64,000 nucleotides of DNA from Sycobia sp. Sy_11 (GCA_018907035.1 JACCIC010000356.1:62001-126000), one strand, 5' to 3'. Counted from the first letter of the stretch, positions 12,377-22,961 are shown. The notes: generated by a model from the letters alone, not told the origin. Made by a program: numbers and translations.

Positions 12377-14278
12377 TCAATTTAATAAGGAATGATAAAC
12401 ACTGTCCAATCTACCAGACTCTAACATTAAATTCACATTATTTCGATTCTTGGAAATGTGAATACTTTCAAGACTCTCCCGTTTATACTTATTATTAATA
12501 CCATATTCCAAAATATCCACATTCACAAAATCAAAAGAATGTAAAAACTTTAAACAATGCTCTTTTAAACCAGAAGTAATATGTGAGCTACGTAAACTAT
12601 ATTTATGCTCATAAATTCTCTTTTTTAAATATCTACCTGTTTGTCCAATATAGTATTTATCACAATCCATGCAATTAATCTTGTAAACAACTCCTGATTT
12701 TAAGCATAAATCATCCTTATCTTTGCAATTATTAAACAATCTACTTAAATTATTGCGATTTTTAAAGAAAATTTGAATGTTATATTTCCGAAAATTTCTT
12801 TTTATTCTTTCAGATAATCCTCGAACATATGGTAAGACAATAATTTTGCCTCCGTTAAAATCAATTCCTGCACTATGTCTATTTTCGGTATTATAAATTT
12901 CAAACAATCTCTCAGCAATCAATCTATTAATAAATTGAATTGGATAGCCATTATTAATAAAAGTCTCTCTTACTATCTGTAAATTATTTTGTCTAAAATC
13001 TTTATGTGACAATTTAATTGCTCTGTCAATGACACCCCTCAATGCCCCAATTTTGTTTCCGAATTGGTGGTGTGAATTAAAATCTAAAAACCTACCTGAC
13101 CAAGTAGGCTTTCTGTACCAATTAAGTTTTACCTTATTATTACTACATCTAATCACATTAACGTCCAAAAAACTTAACTGACTATTTACTTCAACCTCCC
13201 TTGTAAATTTAATTCTGTCATGTACAGAATTGAAAACATCCACCATTTCATCCACAAAAACTTCTGGAACAATTGTAAAGATATCATCAACATATCTCTT
13301 AAATATCATTGGTTCAAAAAGCAATTTTGACAAGGCTATACTTTCCAACTTTTCCATAACTAAATTAGCTATAACCGGTGACAAAGGCGACCCCATTGGA
13401 CATCCGTATTTTTGTTCATAAAATTTATTATCAAATGAAAAAATTGTGTTATTAAAAACCAAATTAATTGCTTTAATAAATTCATTCATTGTCAATTTTG
13501 TATGCAAATTAATTTCATTCCACTTTTCCTGTATAATATCATTTAACAACTCTAAAGGTACATTTGTAAACAAAGATACTACATCCAATGAAATCATCTT
13601 GTAGTTTTTCGGAATAACAATATCTTTCATTTCATTGTAAAAACACCAACTATCCTTAATGTAAGAACTAGTTCTTCCAACTATCTTAACCAATATATTA
13701 GACAAAAATCTAGCAATATTATAAGTTGGGAAACCTATGGAAGATATTATTATTCTAAATGTCAGATTTTCTTTATGAATCTTGGGAAGCCCATAACATT
13801 TTGCCACAGTTCCATTTTCACATTTTAAATACTTATATGTAGTATCATTTATATATTCATTTCTTTTCCAATTATTTAATAACTCTTTCAAATTATTTTG
13901 TAGCTTAATGATATGTGGATTACCAATCTTCAAATAAGTACTATCATCATTTAATATATTATTTATACAATTTATGTAATCAATTTTATTGGAAGCTACA
14001 GTTACATTACCTTTGTCGGCCTTTTGGAAGATTATATTAGGGTTATTTTTCAAAAAATTCTTCGCGGTAATCAAATCATGTATAAAATTACTATTTAAAA
14101 AATTATCAAATTTATTTTCTCTTTTAAAATTACTAATGACATTAACCAAAGATGCCCTACATTCCTTTTTTACTTCATCATTTAAACCAAAAAGATTACT
14201 TTCAACCTCCGCGATGATTTCTTTGATCGGGAGATTACTTTTACAATATAATATTCCATGTTTGGCACCTTTAGACAT
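12377..14278 (-). CDS. Penelope-like element RT / GIY-YIG endonuclease, left copy
   Basis: 633-aa single-protein retroelement polyprotein, translation identical to the right-arm copy. Reverse transcriptase core: 'SLDVVSLFTNVPLE' near residue 228 and YVDDIF (catalytic Asp pair) near residue 328, preceded by 'GLPKIHK' near 165. The C-terminus (about 529-600) is a GIY-YIG endonuclease: VYKINCMDCDKYYIGQTG followed by R of 'RYLKKRIYEHK', the arrangement typical of Penelope elements. The reading frame is open upstream of the ATG to the edge of the arm at 14381, so the annotated Met is probably internal and the native start is lost. No stop or shift inside, indicating recent activity. Confidence 0.93.
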   Translation of the reverse strand: MSKGAKHGILYCKSNLPIKEIIAEVESNLFGLNDEVKKECRASLVNVISNFKRENKFDNFLNSNFIHDLITAKNFLKNNPNIIFQKADKGNVTVASNKIDYINCINNILNDDSTYLKIGNPHIIKLQNNLKELLNNWKRNEYINDTTYKYLKCENGTVAKCYGLPKIHKENLTFRIIISSIGFPTYNIARFLSNILVKIVGRTSSYIKDSWCFYNEMKDIVIPKNYKMISLDVVSLFTNVPLELLNDIIQEKWNEINLHTKLTMNEFIKAINLVFNNTIFSFDNKFYEQKYGCPMGSPLSPVIANLVMEKLESIALSKLLFEPMIFKRYVDDIFTIVPEVFVDEMVDVFNSVHDRIKFTREVEVNSQLSFLDVNVIRCSNNKVKLNWYRKPTWSGRFLDFNSHHQFGNKIGALRGVIDRAIKLSHKDFRQNNLQIVRETFINNGYPIQFINRLIAERLFEIYNTENRHSAGIDFNGGKIIVLPYVRGLSERIKRNFRKYNIQIFFKNRNNLSRLFNNCKDKDDLCLKSGVVYKINCMDCDKYYIGQTGRYLKKRIYEHKYSLRSSHITSGLKEHCLKFLHSFDFVNVDILEYGINNKYKRESLESIHISKNRNNVNLMLESGRLDSVYHSLLN

Positions 14279-14381
14279 GATGTTTATTACTTCATTTGGT
14301 ATCTCCTTGTCAGTTAGATTCTTAAACCAATTTTTATTGTTTGCATTGTTAAATTGATAGCTTTGAAATTGTTTTTTATTT

Positions 14382-14653
14382 CATGAATTACATGAATTTT
14401 TTCTTGGTCAAAACAAACATTTTATTAAGACAAAATATATTAATAGACAAACACTAAAAAGGAAATTTGAATGTTTAAGAAAACATATTCAGATTCATTC
14501 CTTAAATAGATATTTATTAAAGATTAAACATTATTTATATCAAAATATAGAAAGAAATGAATTACATGAATTTTTTCTTGGTCAAAACAAACATTTTATT
14601 AAGACAAAATATATTAATAGACAAACACTAAAAAGGAAATTTGAATGTTTAAG
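14382..14653 (+). other. Spacer of the Penelope palindrome with an in-frame tandem duplication
   Basis: This single-copy centre belongs to the right-hand element: its + frame is open from 14367 through to 16658. A block of about 98 bases (14384-14482) recurs at 14558-14656, offset 174 bases (58 codons), so the duplication keeps the reading frame. There is no in-frame ATG before 14757. The left arm stops at the 5' end of the second copy of this block, as if it were 5'-truncated relative to the right one. Confidence 0.8.
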
Positions 14654-14756
14654 AAATAAAAAACAATTTCAAAGCTATCAATTTAACAATGCAAACAATA
14701 AAAATTGGTTTAAGAATCTAACTGACAAGGAGATACCAAATGAAGTAATAAACATC

Positions 14757-16658
14757 ATGTCTAAAGGTGCCAAACATGGAATATTATATTGTAAAAGTAA
14801 TCTCCCGATCAAAGAAATCATCGCGGAGGTTGAAAGTAATCTTTTTGGTTTAAATGATGAAGTAAAAAAGGAATGTAGGGCATCTTTGGTTAATGTCATT
14901 AGTAATTTTAAAAGAGAAAATAAATTTGATAATTTTTTAAATAGTAATTTTATACATGATTTGATTACCGCGAAGAATTTTTTGAAAAATAACCCTAATA
15001 TAATCTTCCAAAAGGCCGACAAAGGTAATGTAACTGTAGCTTCCAATAAAATTGATTACATAAATTGTATAAATAATATATTAAATGATGATAGTACTTA
15101 TTTGAAGATTGGTAATCCACATATCATTAAGCTACAAAATAATTTGAAAGAGTTATTAAATAATTGGAAAAGAAATGAATATATAAATGATACTACATAT
15201 AAGTATTTAAAATGTGAAAATGGAACTGTGGCAAAATGTTATGGGCTTCCCAAGATTCATAAAGAAAATCTGACATTTAGAATAATAATATCTTCCATAG
15301 GTTTCCCAACTTATAATATTGCTAGATTTTTGTCTAATATATTGGTTAAGATAGTTGGAAGAACTAGTTCTTACATTAAGGATAGTTGGTGTTTTTACAA
15401 TGAAATGAAAGATATTGTTATTCCGAAAAACTACAAGATGATTTCATTGGATGTAGTATCTTTGTTTACAAATGTACCTTTAGAGTTGTTAAATGATATT
15501 ATACAGGAAAAGTGGAATGAAATTAATTTGCATACAAAATTGACAATGAATGAATTTATTAAAGCAATTAATTTGGTTTTTAATAACACAATTTTTTCAT
15601 TTGATAATAAATTTTATGAACAAAAATACGGATGTCCAATGGGGTCGCCTTTGTCACCGGTTATAGCTAATTTAGTTATGGAAAAGTTGGAAAGTATAGC
15701 CTTGTCAAAATTGCTTTTTGAACCAATGATATTTAAGAGATATGTTGATGATATCTTTACAATTGTTCCAGAAGTTTTTGTGGATGAAATGGTGGATGTT
15801 TTCAATTCTGTACATGACAGAATTAAATTTACAAGGGAGGTTGAAGTAAATAGTCAGTTAAGTTTTTTGGACGTTAATGTGATTAGATGTAGTAATAATA
15901 AGGTAAAACTTAATTGGTACAGAAAGCCTACTTGGTCAGGTAGGTTTTTAGATTTTAATTCACACCACCAATTCGGAAACAAAATTGGGGCATTGAGGGG
16001 TGTCATTGACAGAGCAATTAAATTGTCACATAAAGATTTTAGACAAAATAATTTACAGATAGTAAGAGAGACTTTTATTAATAATGGCTATCCAATTCAA
16101 TTTATTAATAGATTGATTGCTGAGAGATTGTTTGAAATTTATAATACCGAAAATAGACATAGTGCAGGAATTGATTTTAACGGAGGCAAAATTATTGTCT
16201 TACCATATGTTCGAGGATTATCTGAAAGAATAAAAAGAAATTTTCGGAAATATAACATTCAAATTTTCTTTAAAAATCGCAATAATTTAAGTAGATTGTT
16301 TAATAATTGCAAAGATAAGGATGATTTATGCTTAAAATCAGGAGTTGTTTACAAGATTAATTGCATGGATTGTGATAAATACTATATTGGACAAACAGGT
16401 AGATATTTAAAAAAGAGAATTTATGAGCATAAATATAGTTTACGTAGCTCACATATTACTTCTGGTTTAAAAGAGCATTGTTTAAAGTTTTTACATTCTT
16501 TTGATTTTGTGAATGTGGATATTTTGGAATATGGTATTAATAATAAGTATAAACGGGAGAGTCTTGAAAGTATTCACATTTCCAAGAATCGAAATAATGT
16601 GAATTTAATGTTAGAGTCTGGTAGATTGGACAGTGTTTATCATTCCTTATTAAATTGA
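14757..16658 (+). CDS. Penelope-like element RT / GIY-YIG endonuclease, right copy
   Basis: Same 633 codons as the left copy, with RT motifs near residues 228 and 328 and a GIY-YIG domain at about 529-600. Its frame extends upstream without a stop to 14367, adding up to about 130 codons that include 'NWFKNLTDKEIPNEV' just before the first Met, a segment typical of the N-terminal region of these proteins. The start chosen here is simply the first ATG. Such proteins prime reverse transcription at a nick made by their own endonuclease; an intact frame in a near-identical pair suggests that this copy could have been active recently. Confidence 0.93.
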   Translation: MSKGAKHGILYCKSNLPIKEIIAEVESNLFGLNDEVKKECRASLVNVISNFKRENKFDNFLNSNFIHDLITAKNFLKNNPNIIFQKADKGNVTVASNKIDYINCINNILNDDSTYLKIGNPHIIKLQNNLKELLNNWKRNEYINDTTYKYLKCENGTVAKCYGLPKIHKENLTFRIIISSIGFPTYNIARFLSNILVKIVGRTSSYIKDSWCFYNEMKDIVIPKNYKMISLDVVSLFTNVPLELLNDIIQEKWNEINLHTKLTMNEFIKAINLVFNNTIFSFDNKFYEQKYGCPMGSPLSPVIANLVMEKLESIALSKLLFEPMIFKRYVDDIFTIVPEVFVDEMVDVFNSVHDRIKFTREVEVNSQLSFLDVNVIRCSNNKVKLNWYRKPTWSGRFLDFNSHHQFGNKIGALRGVIDRAIKLSHKDFRQNNLQIVRETFINNGYPIQFINRLIAERLFEIYNTENRHSAGIDFNGGKIIVLPYVRGLSERIKRNFRKYNIQIFFKNRNNLSRLFNNCKDKDDLCLKSGVVYKINCMDCDKYYIGQTGRYLKKRIYEHKYSLRSSHITSGLKEHCLKFLHSFDFVNVDILEYGINNKYKRESLESIHISKNRNNVNLMLESGRLDSVYHSLLN

Positions 16659-16754
16659 TTGGTTTTGGACAATTTGTGTAGAGGGGGAATTTGTATTTAA
16701 TTTACGAAATTTGGTGGTGGGGATGAGTATATATAGATTAGAATATAAGGTTTA

Positions 16755-16806
16755 GATTAGTCCCTGATGAGGAGCCGTAGCGAGCTCGAAACGTTGGACA
16801 AGTCTT
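16755..16806 (+). ncRNA. Hammerhead-ribozyme-like motif, right arm
   Basis: CTGATGA (16764-16770) and GAAA (16788-16791) are the two conserved hammerhead boxes. Between them, GAGC/GCTC plus CG/CG form stem II around a TAG loop, with one extra G after the first box and one bulged A. After GAAA comes CGTT then GGAC, which pairs with GTCC (16760-16763) as stem I. Stem III would be only AC/GU, two self-complementary pairs with no loop, so a dimer may be needed; minimal hammerheads with such tiny stem III are known from Penelope-like elements. Cleavage would fall after GUU near 16794. Activity is not shown by sequence. Confidence 0.68.
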
Positions 16807-17071
16807 CAATTAGGTAAGGGTGTTGGGGACAGTCAGACTGCACTTTACTAACAAAGAATTTTTTCAGCTAATATTTTATTTTCAGATTAGTCTACGGGGG
16901 TGAATATAAACAAGGACAGTCTGACTGTCATTATCATTTTAATTTAATTTTTAATTTAATTTTTATTTTTAATTTTTATTTTTTATTTTTATTATTTATT
17001 ATTTGTATTTCTTATTTTTTATTTTTTATTGTTATTTTTATTTTTTATTTTTAGTTTTTATTTTTATTTTA

Positions 17072-17102
<31 letters not shown>

Positions 17103-17156
17103 TTATTTTTGGTTGAAATTGATTGGACTGTAAGACCAATAAAAAATATTTATTAA

Positions 17157-17171
17157 TTTATTAAACTGTAT
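17157..17171. repeat. Target-site duplication, right copy
   Basis: Exact match to 11821-11835. Confidence 0.75.
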
Positions 17172-18274
17172 GTTTGATGTATAAGAAAACTTCTATTTAA
17201 AAGATAAATTTGTGAAAATATACTTGCATCTATGCTTGCGTTGATTGCGAACCTTAATCTCGATCAATTCTGTTATTGTTATAAAGATAAGGATCCAAAA
17301 GAATACAAGTTTAGAATGATTAGTTATTTTAATCGAATATAATGAAACTTAATAAATATCTTACATTCCGAGTGTATTGCTTGTTGTTTTGCAGTGGATG
17401 AACATAATTATTATTCAGCTGTACATAAATTATTTTACTTAACAGAATAAGTTCGAGTGGTTGTGAGTGGCAGAATTTACGTTTATACATATATATAGAC
17501 GCGGACTCCTACTATTGGTTAGGGAGATGGTATTGCGACGATGATATTTCGTGAGGGGAGAGGAAAAAGGAGAGGTCAAGTATGTTGGAACAAGAAACTC
17601 ATTTTTCGAGACGCATTAGTAGGGTTATGCATGTGGGTCGCAAATGGACGTGGCAGACTAACAATGCGTAAGTGCGGAACTTTTCCCTAATATTGAAATG
17701 TTCAATTTATATATAATATATTGATGACGCTGAATTAACAGGATTGTGTCTGCACATGATCATTTATTAAAATGACACTGATTTTTATATGAATATAGAT
17801 CTTTTTAATATATTATTACACGATAAATCTTAACTATAATATAATTAATGCTAACACCGTACAATGTTAAAAATTTATGTTTTTAAAAAATATTTATAAA
17901 AATCTAATAAATATGTTTTAAAATAAAGTATTAAATTATTTGAAACAAATGTTTGGTTGTCATAAATCAAAAAAATATTTAATGTATTAAAATGACCATT
18001 CAAGCAATCGCATATAGATAAAACATTAATTTATTAAATGTATTTAAAAACTATTTATCGAAGTGTACAAATACTTTTTCCATTGCAAAAAGTGATGTCA
18101 ACAAAATAAAGCAATTTATATACTATAAAGCATCTGATGACTAACAAAATATGAACTTGTAAAATAATGTAAATAAATACATAATATAAAATTATTATTA
18201 TTATTGTAATAGCCAAATGTTTTATGAATAATTATACTTACGTCGTTGTCTACAAAAGTGTAAGAATACTAAGA
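17172..18274. other. AT-rich DNA, no gene seen
   Basis: Very low GC from 17690 on. No frame over 60 codons on either strand and no element recognised. Confidence 0.6.
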
Positions 18275-18276
18275 TA

Positions 18277-19510
18277 CGAGGGTGGATTGATAGGTTTCGG
18301 GCCTGACCAAGAAAAACAACGTTTTTAAAAATTTTTTTTTATTTCTGAACATAATCTCCTCCAAGGCTGATACATTTCTCTTAGCGGTCTTCTAGTCTAG
18401 TAATGTCATCTCTAGAAACTGATTTGTTAACTAATCTATTACCGCCAAGCCATTTTTTGAGGCTAGGAAACAGATAATAGTCACTCGTGGCTAGGTTTGG
18501 AGAGTAGGGCGGGTGTGGCATCAATTCAAACTTCAGATCGTTGATTTTGGCCACCGCAACGATTGACGTGTGCGCTGGTGCGTTATCGCGATGAAACAAG
18601 ATTTTTTTCTTCGCCAGATGAGGTCGTTTAATTTTCACTTCGTGGCTCAAACGTTGCAATAGGTCTGCGTAGTATTGGCCAGTGATAGCTTTACCCTTTT
18701 CAAGGTAATCAGTGTATATAATACCTCTTGCAACCCGAAAAACAGTAGCCATAACCTTGTTCGCCGAAAAAATTGTTTATGCCTTCTTTGGAGTTGGTTC
18801 CCCTGGTTGAATCCACTGTTTAGACTGTTGTTTGGTTTCAGAAGTGTAGTGGTGGACTCAAGTTTCGTCAACGGTTACGAATATACGCAAAAATTCGCTT
18901 GGATTACGCTTTTACAACGCCAAATTGGCGGTAGAAATGTTCTTTCTAATCAATTTTTGGTCGACTGTTAGCAAACGCGGCACCCATCTTGCACAGAGCT
19001 TTTCCATATACAAATGTTGGTGCAAAATGTTTTGTACATGTTGATATGACATCTTACAGATCTCAGCTATCTCACGCACTTTTAATCTGCGGTCTGTCAG
19101 CACTATTTGATGGAATTTTTCGATTATATCTGGTGTTGTGATCTCAACGGAGCGTCCTGAGCGAGGCTCATCAGAGGTGCTCACACGACCCTTTTTAAAT
19201 TCGGAAACCCAGGGTTGAATATGATAGGAAAGATGTCCTCAGTGTTGAGTCCATCTCTTCTTTAATTTCCTTTGGCGTTAATCCCTTCAAAGAAAAGCAT
19301 TTGATGACAGCACGATTTTCCAGCTTTTCCATTTTTACGAAAAACACAAAGGCGTCTTGTTCAGCGTGCTCTCAAACCTAAACTAACATGGCGATTGGAC
19401 TGAAACTATAGCTATAAGCTATCTAAGGATGGTACTATAGAACGTCATCTCAAAGTAGGCCTAGTGGCGCCATCTCTTGGTCAGGCCGGAAACTTATCAT
19501 TCCACCCACG
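18277..19510 (-). mobile_element. Mariner element with both ends, decayed (third family)
   Basis: Terminal repeats CGAGGGTGGATTGATAGGTT (18277) and the complement of CGTGGGTGGAATGATAAGTT ending at 19510; the similarity continues into GGCCTGACCAAGA on both sides, so the repeats are about 40 bases. TA flanks both ends (18275-18276, 19511-19512). Length 1234 bp. Confidence 0.92.
18381..19332 (-). pseudogene. Mariner transposase, broken
   Basis: Starts at an ATG complementary to 19330-19332 (MEKLENRAVIK). A linker DEPRSGRSVEI (about 19150-19180), the helix-turn-helix VREIAEICKMSYQHVQNIL (about 19030-19090), 'ILFHRDNAPAH' with the second catalytic Asp (about 18570-18600) and 'PPYSPNLATSDYYLFPSL' with the third Asp (about 18460-18515) are readable. 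Between residues near 18780 and 18910 the frame changes at least twice, the region of the first Asp is damaged, and there is an early stop near 19190. Not functional. Confidence 0.9.
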
Positions 19511-19512
19511 TA

Positions 19513-19825
19513 CACTAGAATAGGAAAAATACAGGCCTACATACACGATGACAAACTGCCTGCTGACTCCGTGTTTCTGTGTCTTCCACAAGGGTGTTTT
19601 GAAATATTTATATATTAGACCACGCGCTTAATCGGACGCTCTGAAGTCCATATTGAAGGACAGAAATAGGCCTGGAGTCGTGCTTTCTCTCTTGCTCCGG
19701 GGAAACAGTAGGGAGATAGCCCAACAATAATAATGGTCTAGAGTATATGAGAAACGTATATTTCTGCTATGTATATTTCTACTACTACTGCTCCCCTACT
19801 TTCCTTTTCTCCCTACTTCCTCACA

Positions 19826-19860
<35 letters not shown>

Positions 19861-20040
19861 ACACGTCTCCCTGTATTGCTCTCTCACTCTAGTTTAGACT
19901 TCAAGTCTGTTTCCAGAGCGCTTGGTCTAATATATGTCTATGGTTCCACCACGTCTCACACAAATTTCACATATTCATTTAACGCACTTAAATTTTCCTT
20001 CTATCTACGTTCACTACTTTACCCCATTCACTATCCTTCA
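19513..20040. other. Repeat-rich spacer with (GA)n
   Basis: Holds a (GA)n run at 19829-19858. A stretch around 19605-19650 (TATATTAGACCACGCG) recurs at 59048-59065, so it belongs to an unnamed interspersed repeat. No coding frame I would defend. Confidence 0.5.
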
Positions 20041-20555
20041 AAACTGCCTCTGCAGCAGGCTATTCAACTAGAAACTTTAGAGGATGTCGCTGGCTTGCGG
20101 CCAATTTTAATGTGAAGTCCTGCCATGTAATTTGACACTATTTTAGCGGAGTATTCATTCCTTCTCTCTCCGCTTCATAGACGTTGAAATCAGTTCAAGA
20201 GTAAGAGAGAAAAAGGGTAGAGAAAGGAAATGAGAAGAAAACAGTGAGAAGTGGCTTCATGTACCTTGGCTTATCCTCAGTCCATATGCCCAATTATAGA
20301 GGGCCCAGAGAATTAGTGGAAACTTATCCAAAATTGGTCGGACTTGATAGTTCAACGTTGTCCAGTAGATGTTGCTTTCTTGGAAACCCCTCGATAGTTC
20401 TGCGTGCAATAGAGAGAGAGAGAGAGAGAAAGAAAGAATAGAAGCCAAGACGAGTGAGAAAACAAGAAGCAAGAGTGGCAGAACAGAGATTTAATTGGAT
20501 TTAACTTTCCCCTCTCTCGACACTCACTACATATTTCCACTCGCTTTCTTTTAAA
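20040..20555 (+). repeat. Repeat W, first tandem unit (W1)
   Basis: Homologous to 20556-21130 (W2): both contain GTATAATTTGACAC / TGTAATTTGACAC, a 'GTTGCTTTCTTGGAAA / CTTTGCTATCTTGGAAA' block and a purine-rich tail after GATAGTTCTGCGTG. The tail of W1 (CTTTCTTTTAAAAGGATGC, about 20544-20563) shows the uninterrupted form of the site into which E1 inserted in W2. A (GA)n run sits at 20412-20430. Nature of W unknown. Confidence 0.65.
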
Positions 20556-20733
20556 AGGATGCTATTTAACGAGTAGCTTTATAGGGTGTCATTGGTCAAT
20601 TCTAGCGCGAAGTCCCACCGTATAATTTGACACGATTTTAGCGAAGTTTCCACTCTCTGGAATGTAGAGAGGAGTGGAACCTCCGCTCGCTTTACATGGG
20701 AAAAGTTTATTAAAAATTCGTCGAAGATTGTAG

Positions 20734-20943
20734 TTTTTTTTTTATGTTATTTAACGTCGCTCTATTTATGCTTCGAAATATTGGTGCTAATCAGCGAAGG
20801 AGTTCTATGATATATTTGTAAACAAAGCACATGTAAATTATTATAGCGGTGCTTGTGCCAATCGGCCGAGACCGGCATTTGAACTCCGATCACCAAGTTA
20901 CTAGTCCTTCATTCTAGCGATCGAGCCATCGGAGACCTCAAAT
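20734..20943 (-). mobile_element. tRNA-derived SINE
   Basis: Read on the minus strand, the element starts near 20943 with a tRNA-like head: an A-box-like TGGCTCGATCGC (about 20915-20926) and a B-box-like GAGTTCAAATGCC (about 20874-20886), the internal RNA polymerase III promoter. About 130 bases of unrelated body follow, ending in a run of ten A (20734-20743 as T). A 7-bp direct repeat ATTGTAG flanks it (20727-20733 and 20944-20950), the product of LINE-assisted insertion. The acceptor stem does not pair, so this is not a tRNA gene. Confidence 0.75.
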
Positions 20944-21126
20944 ATTGTAGTTCATATCTGTCCCGTAGACTTTGCTATCTTGGAAATTCCTAGATAGTTC
21001 TACGTGTAACAGAGAGAGAAAGCAAAAGCCAAAGCAAGCAAGGTGAAAAAAGAAGCAAAAGTGGGAGAGCAGAGATTGAAGTTTTTCCTTTCCCCACGCT
21101 GACTACATACCACCACTCGCTTTTCT

Positions 21127-21130
21127 TTAA
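21127..21130. repeat. TTAA target duplication, left of E1
   Basis: TTAA on the left of E1; the right copy is 35530-35533. W1 carries the unduplicated site. Confidence 0.85.
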
Positions 21131-21677
21131 GAGTGTTCCATACCGCGATCCCAGCGCCACGATGAACTATTACAACGGAAATGAAAATGTGTAAATCGTA
21201 AATTTCGTTTTGCGTCCTCATTTTACGTTTTACAATGTTGAAACAAATTTCATACGAATCTTTGAAAAATTCTACAATTGGGGGTATCTCTTACTGCTTT
21301 CATTATATGTTTCAAAGTTAGTTTAAAAAAATCAGAAAATGTGTATCTGTCGTCTGCACTAGAGACATCGCCGCTTTGCAGTAACATCAAATAATAACAA
21401 ATATTATAAATTTTATACGTATAGTACAGATCAAACTTGGATAGCCCTGGGTGTAGAATTGAATAATGAATCGAATGAACTTTGATTCATCTTTCTATTC
21501 ATAGAATTGAGGAAGTAAAACGAAATATAAGATTTTATTACGGTTATAATGCAAGTTGTCAATTCTGTAGATAAAAAAGTGAGAACTTTAATTTTTGATT
21601 TTTTGAGTAGGTGGCGCTGAAAAAAATATTCAATGCCGTATAAATCAAATAAATAATTATGAAGCCTGGTGCAGAAA

Positions 21678-21683
<6 letters not shown>

Positions 21684-21722
<39 letters not shown>
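21684..21722. repeat. (TA)n tract; empty site of the gypsy insertion
   Basis: In E2 the matching TA tract is split by the gypsy element (40888-49340), so this is the uninterrupted paralogous site. The isoleucine-tyrosine repeats read across it are artefacts of the tract. Confidence 0.85.
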
Positions 21723-21728
<6 letters not shown>

Positions 21729-22961
21729 TAAATACACACATGCATGCATACATACATACATACAAACACATTGCAAACATAGTAATGTGATACGGAAATT
21801 TGAAATTACAGAGAGGTGCGAGATGTACGAGCTTGAGCCAATAAATATATATGAAAATATAATAGGAAAGTAATTGTTTTTTTCCGAACCTAAAGTATAT
21901 ATAATATTTATCTAGGCAAAAATGTTATTATTGCCTACGCAGATTTAATATTTATATACATCCTAAAATTTTTTTATTAAATAAATCGTTTCTTATGACA
22001 ACTGAAGCTCTTTAATTTCCAAAATTTCAAACATGTTTATTTTTTTGCAGGATAGTCTTTTAGCTACAATAAAACCTTATAATTTTAGGAGGAAATGAGA
22101 GTTTTGAGTGTTCACAACGTGTAATTGATGCATTTGAGTTATTATTTTGATATGCACCCCTATTAGATAAAACGAATAAGAAAAAGTAACGTGAAAAGAA
22201 TATATAATTTTTAATTCAATTGTAAAATATCATAAAACCATCATTATTTTGGAATGTAGAAGTGTATGATTATGTATTTATAGTACTGAAATTTGTATAA
22301 GGAGTAAGTACAGCTCCTGAATTAATGTATTATATTATAAATATTTAAATATATAGTTATTTATATAAAGCAATTTTTTAATTTATTCTTATATTACACA
22401 TCATTATACTGTTATTGGCACATTGAATAATTTATACAATTTATGTAATAAATAGCTTTTATAGAAACTTTTTGTAAAAAAACTGTTACAAATTAAAATA
22501 TTAAAATAATTTTTAATGAAGTAACACTATTATAAAAAAACACTATTATACAAAATATAAAAAATATATTTTTCAGATCCGATATAAAAAATGGATACAA
22601 TTCTTTTAATGAATAATAAGACTATTTATATCATTGTGGCTAATATTAACGGATATATACATGTATTACGTTATATACGTATACAAAATTATAAAAAGAA
22701 TATTTAACACAACAGGTATTTTTCTAAAAATTTGATAAATTGATACATTTTGATAATAGCACTTATATATTAGAAACTTCTATCTTATTCAATAAGTATC
22801 TTTTCAATAGTTTCATTACTATCTATTCAATAGGTAATTATAAAAATTTTATTTTAAAATATATTCTTGTACGGTTAAAGTTTTCTTTAGTATTTCATAC
22901 ATTGTAATTTTTTGGAATAAATATGTCAGATTAAATAAAGCCAATTTGCAAATTACAAAAA

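Larger units (their letters stand above)
11836..17156. mobile_element. Penelope-like elements fused head to head (palindrome)
   Basis: Two copies of one Penelope-like retroelement face away from each other. The symmetric arms are about 11878-14381 and 14654-17157, centred near 14517, with a 272-base spacer. The two 633-codon frames have identical translations, and the only arm difference I noticed by eye is one base in the 3' untranslated part (near 12346 and 16690). Each outer end is an element 3' end: hammerhead-like motif, a GACAGTCAGACTGTC palindrome, an A/T-rich (AAATA)n tract, and the terminal TAAGACCAATAAAAAATATT. One 15-bp target duplication encloses the pair, so it arrived as one unit, as is known for inverted-dimer Penelope insertions. 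Confidence 0.9.
20556..21130 (+). repeat. Repeat W, second unit (W2), interrupted by a SINE and by E1
   Basis: Second tandem copy of W. A SINE sits at 20734-20943, and the unit is cut at TTAA (21127-21130) by transposon E1; it resumes after E1 at 35530 with AAGCATGCTACTGAACG, matching W1's AAGGATGCTATTTAACG. Further W-like sequence in the opposite orientation follows at 35640-35930. Confidence 0.65.

Noticed and set aside
13989..14357. 122-codon frames opposite the Penelope proteins (also 14678-15046)
   Set aside because: Antisense shadows of the RT frame, mirrored by the palindrome.
20870..20930. Functional tRNA gene
   Set aside because: A and B boxes are present but the acceptor stem does not pair, and a poly(A) end with target duplication identifies a SINE.
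21559..21780. Open frames of repeated Ile-Tyr (also at 9707, 23908, 40735, 40835)
   Set aside because: Produced by (TA)n tracts; no protein-like flanks conserved between E1 and E2.
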